DNA of 16,906 nt from Clostridiales bacterium (lineage in GTDB: Bacteria > Bacillota > Clostridia > Oscillospirales > QAMX01). The DNA is taken from positions 1-16,906 of the forward strand of contig JAAZBA010000268.1 of assembly GCA_012514045.1 (NCBI GenBank), read 5' to 3'. Both the position numbers and the translations under genes were made by a program. How positions within the stretch are numbered: the stretch's first letter is position 1; each line of letters begins with the position of its first letter. Shown here in pieces: positions 6,352 through 13,969 of this stretch. The notes under the pieces were generated by a model. It was not told the DNA's origin. It saw only the letters and a list, made by a program, of their open reading frames with translations, and made no database searches.

Positions 6352-7695
6352 ATGAACGCATACATGCAAAGAGTACTTGACGAAGTAAAAGCACGCAATC
6401 CCAGCGAACCGTTATTCCTGCAGACAGTTGAAGAGGTTTTCAAATCTATTGAACCTGTCGTTGAAAAACATCCGGAATATGAAAAATACGCTGTTCTTGA
6501 ACGGCTTTGCGAACCTGACCGCCAGGTTGCGTTCCGTGTCGTATGGACAGACGATGAGGGTAAAACCCATATAAATCGTGGTTTTCGTGTACAATTCAAC
6601 GGATCTATAGGTCCCTATAAGGGCGGGCTTCGTTTCGCGCCCAATGTAACACTTGACACGATGAAGTTTCTGGCCTTTGAGCAGACCTTTAAGAACAGCC
6701 TCACGGGCATGCCTATCGGTAGCAGCAAGGGAGGAAGCGATTTTGATCCCAGAGGCAAGAGCGACATGGAGATTATGCGCTTCTGCCAGGCATTCATGAC
6801 AGAGTTGTGGCGTTATATCGGCCCCGATGTGGACGTGCCCGCCGGCGACATTGGTGTTGGTTCCCGTGAGATAGGCTATCTCTACGGCCAGTATAAGCGT
6901 ATAAAAGCCGTTTGGGAAAACGGAGTAATCACAGGCAAGGGGCTCAGCTACGGCGGTTCTCTTGTTCGCCCCGAAGCAGCCGGTTATGGCGCCATTTACT
7001 ACCTCTGTGAGGTGCTGAAGCGCTTCGGCGAGGACATCAAGGATAAGACAGTTGCGGTTTCCGGTTTCGGCAACGTAGCATGGGGCGTATGTAAGAAAGT
7101 CGCTCAGATGGGCGGCAAGGTCGTTACCATCTCAGGTCCTGATGGATACTGCTACGACCCCGACGGGGTGGTAACAGACGAAAAGATATCATATCTCCTT
7201 AAAATGCGTGAATCCGGACGTGACAGAGCTCAGGATTACGCTGACAAGTTCGGCTGTGAGTTCGTGCCCAAATCCAAGGTATGGGGAGTAAAGGTTGATA
7301 TCGCCATGCCCTGTGCATACCAGAATGAAATCGGTATGGCTGAGGCTCAGCAGATCGTGGCAAACGGTGTAAAGTACTACATTGAAGTTGCCAATATGCC
7401 CACCACAAACGAAGCTCTTAACTATCTCAAGGAGCATTGCGTTGTGGCTCCCTCCAAGGCAGTTAACGCCGGCGGTGTTGCCATCTCCGCTCTTGAGATG
7501 ATCCAGAACTCTATGCGCTACAACTGGACGGAGGAAAAGGTTGACAATAAACTCCATCAGATTATGACGAGCATCTACGATGTTTCCGTTGACGCTGCCG
7601 AGCAGGCAGGTTTTGGCTACGATCTTGTAGCCGGAGGAAATATCGCAGGCTTCCTTAGGGTTGCCGATGCGATGATCGCGCAGGGTATAGTATAA
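6352..7695 (+). CDS. gdhA: Glutamate dehydrogenase (hexameric, C. symbiosum type)
   Basis: This 447-aa enzyme interconverts glutamate and 2-oxoglutarate plus ammonia. I chose ATG 6352 because GGAGGT (6340-6345) lies 6 nt upstream. The GTG 10 codons earlier lies at the predicted transcript start. Active-site residues match the C. symbiosum enzyme with an offset of 1: Lys90, Lys114, Lys126 and Asp166 (PAGDIGVG). The coenzyme fold has GFGNVAWG (238-245). KYYIEVANMPTTNEA, KAVNAGG and KLHQ are also shared with that enzyme. Whether it uses NAD or NADP cannot be settled by eye; the resemblance leans to NAD. The active-site segment reads GSSKGGSDFDP where GGAK or GGGK is usual. It has its own promoter and a terminator downstream, so it is probably a single-gene unit. 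Confidence 0.95.
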   Translation: MNAYMQRVLDEVKARNPSEPLFLQTVEEVFKSIEPVVEKHPEYEKYAVLERLCEPDRQVAFRVVWTDDEGKTHINRGFRVQFNGSIGPYKGGLRFAPNVTLDTMKFLAFEQTFKNSLTGMPIGSSKGGSDFDPRGKSDMEIMRFCQAFMTELWRYIGPDVDVPAGDIGVGSREIGYLYGQYKRIKAVWENGVITGKGLSYGGSLVRPEAAGYGAIYYLCEVLKRFGEDIKDKTVAVSGFGNVAWGVCKKVAQMGGKVVTISGPDGYCYDPDGVVTDEKISYLLKMRESGRDRAQDYADKFGCEFVPKSKVWGVKVDIAMPCAYQNEIGMAEAQQIVANGVKYYIEVANMPTTNEALNYLKEHCVVAPSKAVNAGGVAISALEMIQNSMRYNWTEEKVDNKLHQIMTSIYDVSVDAAEQAGFGYDLVAGGNIAGFLRVADAMIAQGIV

Positions 7696-7708
7696 TCATG
7701 GTTTTAAA

Positions 7709-7747
7709 CCGCAGTCGGACCGTTGCAGGCGCCGGCTGCGGAATTTT
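7709..7747 (+). terminator. Intrinsic terminator after gdhA
   Basis: CCGCAGTCGG (7709-7718) pairs with CCGGCTGCGG (7732-7741) in a 10-bp, GC-rich stem with one G-U pair and a 13-nt loop. It is followed by AATTTTT (7741-7747 region). It sits only about 20 nt before the next gene's start, so it could also act as a leader terminator for that gene. Confidence 0.75.
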
Positions 7748-7767
7748 TACATGGGAGGTAAATCACA

Positions 7768-9405
7768 ATGAAACCTTTGTTGTCTTTTCTTTCCCTGAGG
7801 GAAAAAATCGGTCAGACACTCTGCTTTAACCAGTATCTGCTGAAGGACATTGAGGATGTGGGAGATTATTTTTCAAAGAATCCCGCCGGCTCCATGTATG
7901 TCAGGGGTGTCAAAGCCATCGATTTCCAAAAACACTCCTGCGTTGTCTCCGAAGATCCCCAGGAAAACTTCTACGAGCTGATCGATAAGATCAACGCCTC
8001 CATGAAAATCCCCATGATTGCGGCGGGTGACGCTGAAAAGGGGATAAACACCTTCCCCGGACATCCGAAAATCACCTCCGCCACCGGTATAGGCGCCACA
8101 AAATCACCGGAGCTGGCATATGAGCTGTTCAACACTTTAGGAAAAGACCTTAAAAGCACAGGCATCGGCTGGCTGTGGAGCCCTGTGGTGGACAACCCCT
8201 CTCCCTTCTGCGCGGTAAGCCTAACCCGCGCATACTGCGCCGATCTTGAGCTTTTCAAAAAGCTTGCGGTGGCGGAAATCAAAGGGCTTCAGGACGCGGG
8301 CATTCCCGCTACCCTAAAGCACTTTCCGGGCTCCGACAAAGATGAGTACAGAGATTCCCATTTTGCCCCCCAGAACATAAACCAATCCTTTGATGAGTGG
8401 TTTGAGCGTCAGGGATGCCTCTTCCAGGCAGGCATTGACGCGGGAGTAGACGCCGTTATGATCTCCCACGGCGCGTTCTCCGCCGTTGACGGCCACATTG
8501 AGGCGGGAAGCTACATACCAGCCACCCTTTCTTACAAGATAATAACGGAGCTCCTAAAGGAGAAGATGGGCTTCAAGGGTGTTGTTATCACTGACGCGGT
8601 TGAAATGAAAGGGCTCACCGCCGTATACCCTAGGGAGAAGCTTTATGTGGAGCTGCTGCGAGCCGGAAACGATATGCTTTTGGCTCCCGAACTTCTTGAT
8701 TATGTGGATATCGTGGAGCGCGCCGTCCTTTCCGGCGACCTGCCTGAGAGCAGAATCGATGACGCCTGCGAGAGAATCCTCGCCATGAAGGAGCATTACG
8801 GTTTCCTTAAGGAAGACTACGCGCTGCGTCACCACACAAGGGAAGAGCGCAAATCCCTTGTGGACGCCATGACAGCGGTGAATAAAAAAATCGCCCCCAA
8901 GAGTATTACCCTTGTGGCGGACAGAAATTACGCCCTCCCTATAAAAGATGTAAAGAAAGTCAAGATTATCTACTTCGGCTATGACGAATCCTCCTACGCT
9001 AACCTTGACGCCATGATCGACCGGTTTTCGGAATATGGAGCTAAAGCGGACAAGCAGAAGCTGGTGAGGGACGATATAAAGACCATCGCCGAGGAGTATG
9101 ACCTTATCGTCTACGCATCATATATCGGTCCCCACTCCCCGCACGGAGGCCCGGCGTTCTACAGACAGGAGTGTATTTCTCTGCTGTATGCCATGACTGA
9201 GGGCAGAGAAAAGTCTGTGGGCATCGGCATAGGCTCACCATATACATATTTTGACTATTTCTCCTCCGTTCCGGTGTACGTAAACGCCTATACCTCAAAC
9301 CCGGAAACTCTTGAAGCCTTTGTTGACGTGCTCTACGGCAAAGTAATTCCTGAAGGGACAAGCCCCTACCCCTTGAATCCTATAACAGGCACAAACAGAG
9401 TATAG
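7768..9405 (+). CDS. Glycoside hydrolase family 3 protein, NagZ-like
   Basis: This 545-aa protein has no signal peptide, so it is probably cytosolic. Residues 8-345 form the GH3 TIM-barrel domain. TLKHFPG (182-188) leads to the Asp196-Ser197-His198 motif that in NagZ-type enzymes supplies the general acid/base His, and GVVITDAVEMKGL (271-283) carries the likely nucleophile Asp276. Residues 370-540 resemble a GH3 C-terminal alpha/beta domain. The family's KHFPGHG loop is changed to KHFPGSD and is one residue longer before DSH. The likely role is beta-N-acetylglucosaminidase in cell-wall or glycan recycling, but the exact sugar is uncertain. SD GGGAGG (7753-7758) precedes the ATG. No transporter or sugar kinase is adjacent. 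No clear promoter lies between the upstream terminator and the gene. Confidence 0.85.
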   Translation: MKPLLSFLSLREKIGQTLCFNQYLLKDIEDVGDYFSKNPAGSMYVRGVKAIDFQKHSCVVSEDPQENFYELIDKINASMKIPMIAAGDAEKGINTFPGHPKITSATGIGATKSPELAYELFNTLGKDLKSTGIGWLWSPVVDNPSPFCAVSLTRAYCADLELFKKLAVAEIKGLQDAGIPATLKHFPGSDKDEYRDSHFAPQNINQSFDEWFERQGCLFQAGIDAGVDAVMISHGAFSAVDGHIEAGSYIPATLSYKIITELLKEKMGFKGVVITDAVEMKGLTAVYPREKLYVELLRAGNDMLLAPELLDYVDIVERAVLSGDLPESRIDDACERILAMKEHYGFLKEDYALRHHTREERKSLVDAMTAVNKKIAPKSITLVADRNYALPIKDVKKVKIIYFGYDESSYANLDAMIDRFSEYGAKADKQKLVRDDIKTIAEEYDLIVYASYIGPHSPHGGPAFYRQECISLLYAMTEGREKSVGIGIGSPYTYFDYFSSVPVYVNAYTSNPETLEAFVDVLYGKVIPEGTSPYPLNPITGTNRV

Positions 9406-9418
9406 ACAGCTATAATAC

Positions 9419-9457
9419 CAGGCTGCGATATTTGATTATATCGCAGCCTGTGTTTCT
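9419..9457. terminator. Terminator hairpin between convergent genes
   Basis: CAGGCTGCGATAT (9419-9431) and ATATCGCAGCCTG (9438-9450) form a perfect 13-bp stem with a 6-nt loop. A T-rich tail (TGTTTCTTTTTT) follows on the plus strand, so it ends the glycosidase transcript. On the minus strand the tail is only TATTATA, so termination of the ABC exporter operon there should be weaker, although the whole intergenic gap is just 55 bp and no other hairpin is present. Confidence 0.88.
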
Positions 9458-9460
9458 TTT

Positions 9461-11326
9461 TTATGTTTCGTATCCGGCAAACTGGCTCTGGTAGAGGTTA
9501 TAGTAGCTTCCGCCTCTCGCAAGGAGCTCGGAGTGGCTTCCAATCTCAACCACCGTTCCTCCGTCGATAACCACAATCCTGTCCGCGTCACGGATTGTGG
9601 ACAAGCGGTGGGCTATGATAAGGGAGGTGCGGTTCTTCATAAGTTTGTTCATGGCGATGCCTATCTGCATCTCCGTCCTTGTGTCAACGGAGCTTGTGGC
9701 TTCATCAAGGATGAGGATCGCGGGATCCGCCAATACAGCTCTCGTTATGGCAAGGAGCTGACGCTGTCCTCCCGACAGATTGGAGCCCGATTCGCTGAGC
9801 ACCGTATCGTACCCTTGGGGCATCAGCTCGATAAAGCGGGCAGCTTCCACGTGTCTGGCGGCTTCTTCTATCTCTTCCATGGTGGCTCCCTCGCGGCCGT
9901 AGCTCAGGTTGTTGGTGATGGTGTCGGAAAACAGCACCGTATCCTGAAGCACAATGGCGATGTTCTTACGCAGCGAATTTTTATCCACAGACATGATGTC
10001 TTTTCCGTCGATGAGAATCCTTCCTTTATCGATGTCGTAGAAGCGCAAAAGAAGATTGACAACCGTTGTCTTGCCTGAGCCCGTAGCGCCTACTATGGCG
10101 ATTTTCTCTCCTGCCTTAATGTCTAAATTGAAGTCCCTTAGCACTATCTCGTCCGGCTTGTAGGAGAACTCCACATTCTCAAAGGTGATATTGCCTTTGA
10201 TGTCGGAAAGCTTAGTCTTACCTTCGTTTACCTCGTTTGGTGTGTCCATAATCTCGAACACACGCTCAGCGCCGGCGATGGCGTTCTGAATCTGGGCATA
10301 CTGGTTCGCCACCTCATTTATGGGGCGGGAGAACTGCTTGGAGTAAAGGAGGAAAGCCTGGATAACACCGATAGTGATAACCCCGTTAAAAGCCAGATAT
10401 CCGCCTGTTACGGCAATTATCAGGTAGCCTAAGTTTCCTATAATGTTCATTACCGGACCCATTATGCCTCCGAATATGGCGGCGCGGATGCCTGTATTTT
10501 TCAGGTTGTTGGATATTTCGCTGAATTCATCCACGGCGGCTTTCTCCTTGGAGAACGCGAGCACCGTCTTATATCCTGTAATCATCTCCTCCGCCTGACC
10601 GTTTAGTTCGCCTAAAAGTTTCTGCTGCTTTGAATAGTATTTTCTGGCGAACTTTGCGATATTAGCGGAAGCCACAATCGTGAGAGGTATGGTGACCATG
10701 CTGACAAGGGTCATAAGGGGGTTATACATCAGCATGATCGTGATGGTGCCGATGATGGTGATAACGGCAGAGACAATGCTGGCAAGTGACTGGGACACGG
10801 CGGTGGAAACACGGTCGATGTCGTTTGTCATGCGGCTCATTATGTCGCCGTGGCGGTGGGTATCCAGATAGGATATGGGAAGATGGACGATTTTGTTGAA
10901 CAGATCCGTTCTCATCTTCTTTACCACCGACTGGGACAGCTTCGCCGTGAGGATATTCTGAGTATACTGGAAGAGTGACTGGGCAGCATAGGTAATGCCC
11001 ATAATCAGCAGAATGTATCTAAGGCGCTCGAAATTCACATGGAGCTGCGACTCCGTTATCGTGATTGAGTTTATGGCTCTCTCCTGCAGCGCCGGGCCTG
11101 CCAGCGACAGCGCAGTAAGGGTAAGTGTAGCCGCAAGGAGCAGAATAAACAGGTTTTTGTTAAATCCCACGTACTTGATAAGGCGAATAAAGGTGCCTTT
11201 CATGTCCTTGGGCTTTTCTACCATTCTCATTCTGCCTCCGCCGTGACCTCTGCCTCCTCTGGGAGGACCTCCGCCGCCACGCTCGGGCTGCTTATTCTCT
11301 TCGGGACGGTTCTTTTCGTTACTCAT
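9461..11326 (-). CDS. ABC exporter half-transporter, catalytically complete subunit
   Basis: This 621-aa protein is a type IV (multidrug exporter fold) ABC half-transporter. Six membrane segments occupy roughly residues 57-330 and a nucleotide-binding domain residues 380-615. Walker A is GATGSGKT (413-420), the Q-loop Gln is at about 461, the signature is LSGGQ (517-521), Walker B ends Asp541-Glu542 with the catalytic Glu intact, and the switch His is 573 (IAHRLST). The first 40 residues are a Gly/Arg/Pro-rich cytosolic tail (about 17-33). It overlaps the upstream ABC gene by 8 bp, with AAGGAGG as SD, so the two are co-translated and should form a heterodimer of the BmrCD/TM287-288 type. Expected substrates are drugs or other amphiphiles; none can be named. 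Confidence 0.92.
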   Translation of the reverse strand: MSNEKNRPEENKQPERGGGGPPRGGRGHGGGRMRMVEKPKDMKGTFIRLIKYVGFNKNLFILLLAATLTLTALSLAGPALQERAINSITITESQLHVNFERLRYILLIMGITYAAQSLFQYTQNILTAKLSQSVVKKMRTDLFNKIVHLPISYLDTHRHGDIMSRMTNDIDRVSTAVSQSLASIVSAVITIIGTITIMLMYNPLMTLVSMVTIPLTIVASANIAKFARKYYSKQQKLLGELNGQAEEMITGYKTVLAFSKEKAAVDEFSEISNNLKNTGIRAAIFGGIMGPVMNIIGNLGYLIIAVTGGYLAFNGVITIGVIQAFLLYSKQFSRPINEVANQYAQIQNAIAGAERVFEIMDTPNEVNEGKTKLSDIKGNITFENVEFSYKPDEIVLRDFNLDIKAGEKIAIVGATGSGKTTVVNLLLRFYDIDKGRILIDGKDIMSVDKNSLRKNIAIVLQDTVLFSDTITNNLSYGREGATMEEIEEAARHVEAARFIELMPQGYDTVLSESGSNLSGGQRQLLAITRAVLADPAILILDEATSSVDTRTEMQIGIAMNKLMKNRTSLIIAHRLSTIRDADRIVVIDGGTVVEIGSHSELLARGGSYYNLYQSQFAGYET

Positions 11327-13052
11327 TTGTTCCGTCCTCCTTCTTGTTCTGAGAGTTGTAGATATCGATATAAACCGGGCAGCTCTTCATAAGCTCATTA
11401 TGGGGAGCGTAGCCCACTATCTTTCCTTCATCCAATACAAGGATACGATCGGAGTTTTTCACGCTGGCGATCCTCTGGGCTATCATGATAACCGTTGTGT
11501 CCGCCAGCTGCTCATTGAGAGCTTCTCGGAGCTTAGCCTCGGTTGCCAGGTCAAGAGCGCTTGTGGCGTCGTCAAAAATAAGGATCTTCGGCTTCCTGAT
11601 TATGGCGCGGGCAATGCACATTCTCTGCCTCTGTCCTCCGGAAAGGGACGTGCCCTTTTCACCTACCATTGTCTCATAGCCGTCGTTAAAGCGGGAAATG
11701 TATTCGTCAGCCTGAGCCACCTTTGATGCCTCGAGGATCTCCTCATCGGTGGCATCCGGCTTGCCCCAGAGGATATTCTCCCTTATCGTACCGGAGAACA
11801 GCTCACTTTTCTGGAGCACCACGGCGATTTCCGAGCGGAGTCTGTCAAGCTTGTAGTTTTTTATGTTAACACCGCCCACCAGCACTCTGCCGCTGTTTAC
11901 GTCATAAAATCTGGGAAGGATGCTTATAAGCGTGGATTTGCCGGAGCCTGTAGAGCCCAGGATAGCGATTTTCTCGCCGCTGTTGATCTTGAAGCTTATA
12001 TCAGTCAGTACCTCGCGGCCTGAGCCTGTGGGATAGGAGAAGGATACGTTATCAAACTCCACGCTGCTGTCATTGAAAGGCTTGTCTATTTCTCCTGACT
12101 TGATTATGGGATATGTGTCCAATACCTCGCGGATACGATCCGCGGAAGCCTTTGCGCGGGAAGCGAATACAAACATCATGCTCACCATCATAATGGACAT
12201 GAGTACCTGGGTTGTGTATGTGACCGCCGCCATAACCTTGCCAACCTGAAGCTCCTGCGCATCTATCTGAAGTCCGCCCACATAGATTATAACGATAACC
12301 GACAGATTCATGACGATTGATAGGCTGGGGCCGAGTCTTGCGAAGATCTTGGCCACCTTAAGGTTTACTTCCATAAGGTTACGGTTCGCGGTTTCGAAGC
12401 GCGCCTCTTCCCTTTCCTCGCTGACGTATGCTTTGACTACTCTGGCGCCGGATACATTCTCCTGCACCACAGAGTTGACGCTGTCGATCTTCGACTGGAG
12501 CTGGGAAAATATGGGACCTGCTTTGCCTATAATGAGCCAGATTCCTGCCAGCTGAATAGGCAGCGATACAGTCAGCACAATGGCAAATTTGGGGCTTATG
12601 GTAAGAGCCATTACAATACCGCCCAGGAACATCAGGGGGGAACGCACGAACATGCGAAGAGCCATTGCCACCAAGTCCTGAACAACGGTGATGTCGTTTG
12701 TAAGTCTTGTAATAAGCGAGCCTGTGGTAAAGCGGTCAGTCTGCTCAAGAGACAAGGTCATTATCCTTGAGTATACGTCCTTTCGCAGGTCGCGCCCGAA
12801 GGACTGGGAAGCCGCCGAGGCGAAGCCCGCGCTTCCGAGACCGGCGATGCCGCCCAAAACAGCAACACAAATCATTATCAGGCCGCATTTCCATATAATC
12901 GGCATATTTGAGGCAAGTACGCCTTTGTCCACGATCTCCGACATCAGCGTAGGCTGCATCAGGTCGCACAGAACCTCCCCCACCATGGTAAGGGGAGCGA
13001 GCAGCGCAAACAGCCAATACGGTTTAAGGTATTTGGTCAGTCTTGTTTTCAT
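11319..13052 (-). CDS. ABC exporter half-transporter, subunit with degenerate ATPase site
   Basis: This 577-aa partner half-transporter has six membrane segments at about residues 12-298 and a nucleotide-binding domain at 330-570. Walker A GSTGSGKS (366-373) and the signature LSGGQ (470-474) are intact. Walker B ends Asp494-Asp495, so the catalytic Glu is replaced by Asp, and the switch-loop His is replaced by Gln526 (IAQRIAS). The same pair of changes defines the degenerate site of heterodimeric exporters such as TM287/288. Pairing with the complete subunit encoded next to it follows directly. The ATG overlaps the marR TGA by ATGA, with TGGAGAA upstream as SD. Export is presumably induced when the MarR repressor binds a ligand. 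Confidence 0.92.
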   Translation of the reverse strand: MKTRLTKYLKPYWLFALLAPLTMVGEVLCDLMQPTLMSEIVDKGVLASNMPIIWKCGLIMICVAVLGGIAGLGSAGFASAASQSFGRDLRKDVYSRIMTLSLEQTDRFTTGSLITRLTNDITVVQDLVAMALRMFVRSPLMFLGGIVMALTISPKFAIVLTVSLPIQLAGIWLIIGKAGPIFSQLQSKIDSVNSVVQENVSGARVVKAYVSEEREEARFETANRNLMEVNLKVAKIFARLGPSLSIVMNLSVIVIIYVGGLQIDAQELQVGKVMAAVTYTTQVLMSIMMVSMMFVFASRAKASADRIREVLDTYPIIKSGEIDKPFNDSSVEFDNVSFSYPTGSGREVLTDISFKINSGEKIAILGSTGSGKSTLISILPRFYDVNSGRVLVGGVNIKNYKLDRLRSEIAVVLQKSELFSGTIRENILWGKPDATDEEILEASKVAQADEYISRFNDGYETMVGEKGTSLSGGQRQRMCIARAIIRKPKILIFDDATSALDLATEAKLREALNEQLADTTVIMIAQRIASVKNSDRILVLDEGKIVGYAPHNELMKSCPVYIDIYNSQNKKEDGTNE

Positions 13053-13531
13053 TCGTCGTTCTCCAATAAAACAGCTCGTATTTTAAACAAATTATCCCGC
13101 AGCGTGGTGTATTCCTCCGGGGTAAAAATATCCGCAATTTTCTGCTCGATTGAGTTGATGTTGTCAAAGAGGCCGCGCTGGATCTTTCTCCCCTCCTCGG
13201 TGATGTAAACCAGCATCTCCCGCTGATCCGCCTCACTGATTTTCCTCGTCACAAGACCTTCACGCTCCATGTTTTGGAGAGTGACACTGACCGTAGGGGG
13301 CTTGAGCCTGCATTTTTCCGCAAGGCGCAGCTGAGATATGCCGTCCTGCCAGAAGAGATGGAAAAGAATCATGCGATAGGAAGATTTAAATCCCATAGCC
13401 TGCTCCTTTTCGCAGAGCTGCAGGTGCATCAGCTTGTTCACATCTCTGGCAAGCATCCCGACTCTCATCCTCTCAAGGACAGGAGCGGGGCGTTTAAAAT
13501 ACTCCCGGTCGAACCTGTTTTTTCTGGCCAT
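13049..13531 (-). CDS. MarR-family repressor of the ABC exporter operon
   Basis: This 160-aa protein has a winged helix-turn-helix at about residues 56-115. The recognition region is LAEKCRLKPPTVSVTLQNME, and the wing carries the family's DxR pattern (Asp102-Gln103-Arg104). Flanking helices (20-50 and 117-157) would form the dimer interface. It is the first gene of a three-gene minus-strand operon with the two ABC subunits. The layout of a local repressor, a palindromic operator over its own start point and an exporter is the standard MarR drug-responsive circuit. The start ATG at 13531 has AGAAGG upstream as SD. Confidence 0.92.
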   Translation of the reverse strand: MARKNRFDREYFKRPAPVLERMRVGMLARDVNKLMHLQLCEKEQAMGFKSSYRMILFHLFWQDGISQLRLAEKCRLKPPTVSVTLQNMEREGLVTRKISEADQREMLVYITEEGRKIQRGLFDNINSIEQKIADIFTPEEYTTLRDNLFKIRAVLLENDE

Positions 13532-13553
13532 TCTCTGCCTTCTTTCAAAATAT

Positions 13554-13573
13554 GATTAGTTTGCAAACTAATC
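13554..13573. promoter_or_regulatory. Perfect 20-bp palindrome, probable MarR operator
   Basis: GATTAGTTTGCAAACTAATC is self-complementary over all 20 bases. It begins 4 bp downstream of the -10 box of the marR promoter, covers the likely start point and ends before the marR SD. MarR proteins bind palindromes of this kind (TTAGTTTGCAAACTAA-like), so autorepression is the obvious reading. Confidence 0.85.
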
Positions 13574-13576
13574 GAT

Positions 13577-13605
13577 ATGGTACCACAGGTTGGGGAATCT
13601 GTCAA
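13577..13605 (-). promoter_or_regulatory. Promoter of the marR-ABC operon
   Basis: Read on the minus strand, TTGACA (13605-13600) is followed after 17 bp by TACCAT (13582-13577), with TG two bases before it, giving an extended -10. The predicted start lies inside the 20-bp palindrome. The -10 matches consensus at only 4 of 6 positions, but the -35 and spacing are ideal. Confidence 0.75.
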
Positions 13606-13629
13606 GGGTAATTTAAAAGGCGGGATATC

Positions 13630-13658
13630 TTGTCAATAATCTGAATCTTTGATAAAAT
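13630..13658 (+). promoter_or_regulatory. Possible upstream promoter toward the methyltransferase cassette
   Basis: TTGTCA (13630-13635), 17 bp, then TAAAAT (13653-13658): each box is 5 of 6 to consensus. It reads the same way as the perfect promoter 88 bp downstream and may be a second start for that cassette, or chance in AT-rich DNA. Confidence 0.3.
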
Positions 13659-13717
13659 TCAATAAAATACAGATAATACGGCGAAGAAAAGTTATGCGCG
13701 AGAATTCTTGATTGCTA

Positions 13718-13746
13718 TTGACATACACATGAAACAGTAGTACAAT
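13718..13746 (+). promoter_or_regulatory. Main promoter of the methyltransferase-acetyltransferase cassette
   Basis: TTGACA (13718-13723), 17-bp spacer, TACAAT (13741-13746). The start point should be near 13753, giving a leader of about 233 nt before the methyltransferase gene. That leader contains the small ORF and the terminator described below. Confidence 0.85.
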
Positions 13747-13776
13747 ATAAGAAATTATTTTGAAAGGATTACGGCA

Positions 13777-13875
13777 ATGGCAGCTAAAACATTTATTTTT
13801 AACATTAATGCTGTCACCATTCTCGATGAAGGTATTATGCGCTGGTATTCATCGGGCTTGTATTGTCGTACCTGA
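13777..13875 (+). CDS. Short upstream ORF, probable leader peptide (32 aa)
   Basis: ATG 13777 opens a 32-codon frame ending in TGA 13873-13875. AAAGG (13763-13767) lies about 9 nt upstream as SD, and the frame begins about 24 nt after the predicted transcript start. The peptide starts MAAKTFIFNINAVTILDEGI and ends WYSSGLYCRT. I do not recognise it. Its position fits a leader peptide: its last codons contain the segment that can pair with the left arm of the downstream terminator. Alternatively it is the remnant of a longer gene whose 3' part was lost, because the following 110 bp do not continue it in any frame I can support. Confidence 0.55.
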   Translation: MAAKTFIFNINAVTILDEGIMRWYSSGLYCRT

Positions 13876-13934
13876 ATTTCTGTATAGTCTTTCTTAGGAT
13901 TATAGGATATAGGGATTATGACGGTGCAAGTCGA
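13852..13934 (+). promoter_or_regulatory. Candidate antiterminator pairing in the cassette leader
   Basis: Bases 13852-13866 (TCGGGCTTGTATTGT) can pair with 13921-13934 (ACGGTGCAAGTCGA) in 14 pairs: 10 Watson-Crick, 4 G-U, with one bulged G at 13855. The second segment is the left arm of the terminator, so the two structures exclude each other. The first segment lies 6-23 nt before the end of the leader ORF, so a ribosome finishing that ORF would mask it and let the terminator form. A ribosome stalled early would free it and allow read-through. The pairing was worked out by hand, and stability has not been computed. Confidence 0.5.
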
Positions 13935-13969
13935 AGGAAATCTCGATTTGCACCGTTTGTTTTATATTT
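13921..13969 (+). terminator. Intrinsic terminator/attenuator in the leader of the methyltransferase gene
   Basis: ACGGTGCAAGTCGA (13921-13934) pairs with TCGATTTGCACCGT (13943-13956) in a 14-bp stem with one G-U pair and an 8-nt loop, followed at once by TTGTTTTATATTT. It lies between the only good promoter and the methyltransferase start. The methyltransferase SD (13973-13978) is outside the hairpin, which points to transcriptional rather than translational control. Confidence 0.85.

Noticed and set aside
9533..10078. 181-codon plus-strand frame inside the ABC exporter
   Set aside because: It is the antisense of the conserved nucleotide-binding domain and has no independent support.
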